Shown in pieces: positions 5,581-5,631 of a stretch of 5,631 nucleotides of DNA; within the stretch, counting starts at the first letter, position 1; each line of letters opens with the position of its first letter. Source of the DNA: an uncultured Flavobacterium sp. (GTDB taxonomy: Bacteria > Bacteroidota > Bacteroidia > Flavobacteriales > Flavobacteriaceae); assembly GCA_946480635.1 (NCBI GenBank), contig CAMLKV010000170.1:1-5631 (forward strand). Reading direction: 5' to 3'. A program made the translations under genes and the position numbers. Below the pieces are notes generated by a model. That model did no database searches, was not told where the DNA came from, and saw only the letters and a program-made list of their open reading frames with translations.

Positions 5581-5631
5581 TATTTTCTCTATTAAATTTA
5601 CCCGTTTGAAAATAAGCGTTTTATTATATCT

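Noticed and set aside
5611..5625. AATAA/TTATT inverted repeat near the window end
   Set aside because: Five A/T-only pairs with a five-base loop are expected by chance in DNA this AT-rich.

Overview
The window looks like a low-GC member of the Bacteroidota, most likely a Flavobacterium-type genome. Coding is AT-rich, start codons lack clear Shine-Dalgarno sequences, the best promoter fits the Bacteroidota pattern (TTG, 19-base spacer, TAnnTTTG-like box), and exported proteins have signal peptides ending in A|Q. This assignment is inferred from sequence style.

Bases 1-4103 (+ strand) hold two genes for exported proteins. The first is a large outer-membrane beta-barrel-type protein, open from base 1, so its start codon lies just outside the window; its signal peptide core is still visible. 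It carries conserved-looking N-terminal blocks and an EF-hand-like loop. After a 65-base gap comes a small secreted Lys/Ala/Glu-rich protein with helical, LEA-like imperfect repeats and a C-terminal domain resembling the PBCV-type basic adaptor domain. Neither function is known.

A strong hairpin at 4124-4154 separates these genes from a convergent minus-strand operon and can terminate transcription in both directions.

Bases 4153-5560 (- strand) are an arsenic-response operon in the order arsR, DUF6428 gene, a 41-residue small membrane-protein ORF, arsC. ArsR should repress the operon and release DNA on binding As(III). ArsC is a thioredoxin-type arsenate reductase with the C10/C82/C89 relay. 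The DUF6428 protein is cysteine-rich at its C-terminus. The 41-codon ORF sits 1 base after the DUF6428 stop and 3 bases before the arsC start, so the three genes are probably translationally coupled. Two near-identical 16-base palindromic sites (15/16 matching), one before arsR and one before the DUF6428 gene, are the likely ArsR operators. The first overlaps the -7 box of the predicted arsR promoter. No arsenite efflux pump is present: the operon closes at the terminator right after arsC.

The points most worth a second look are the unlisted 41-residue ORF, the duplicated operator, the matching SNCC C-termini of ArsR and the DUF6428 protein, and the absence of a pump. There is no gene-free stretch over 300 bases.
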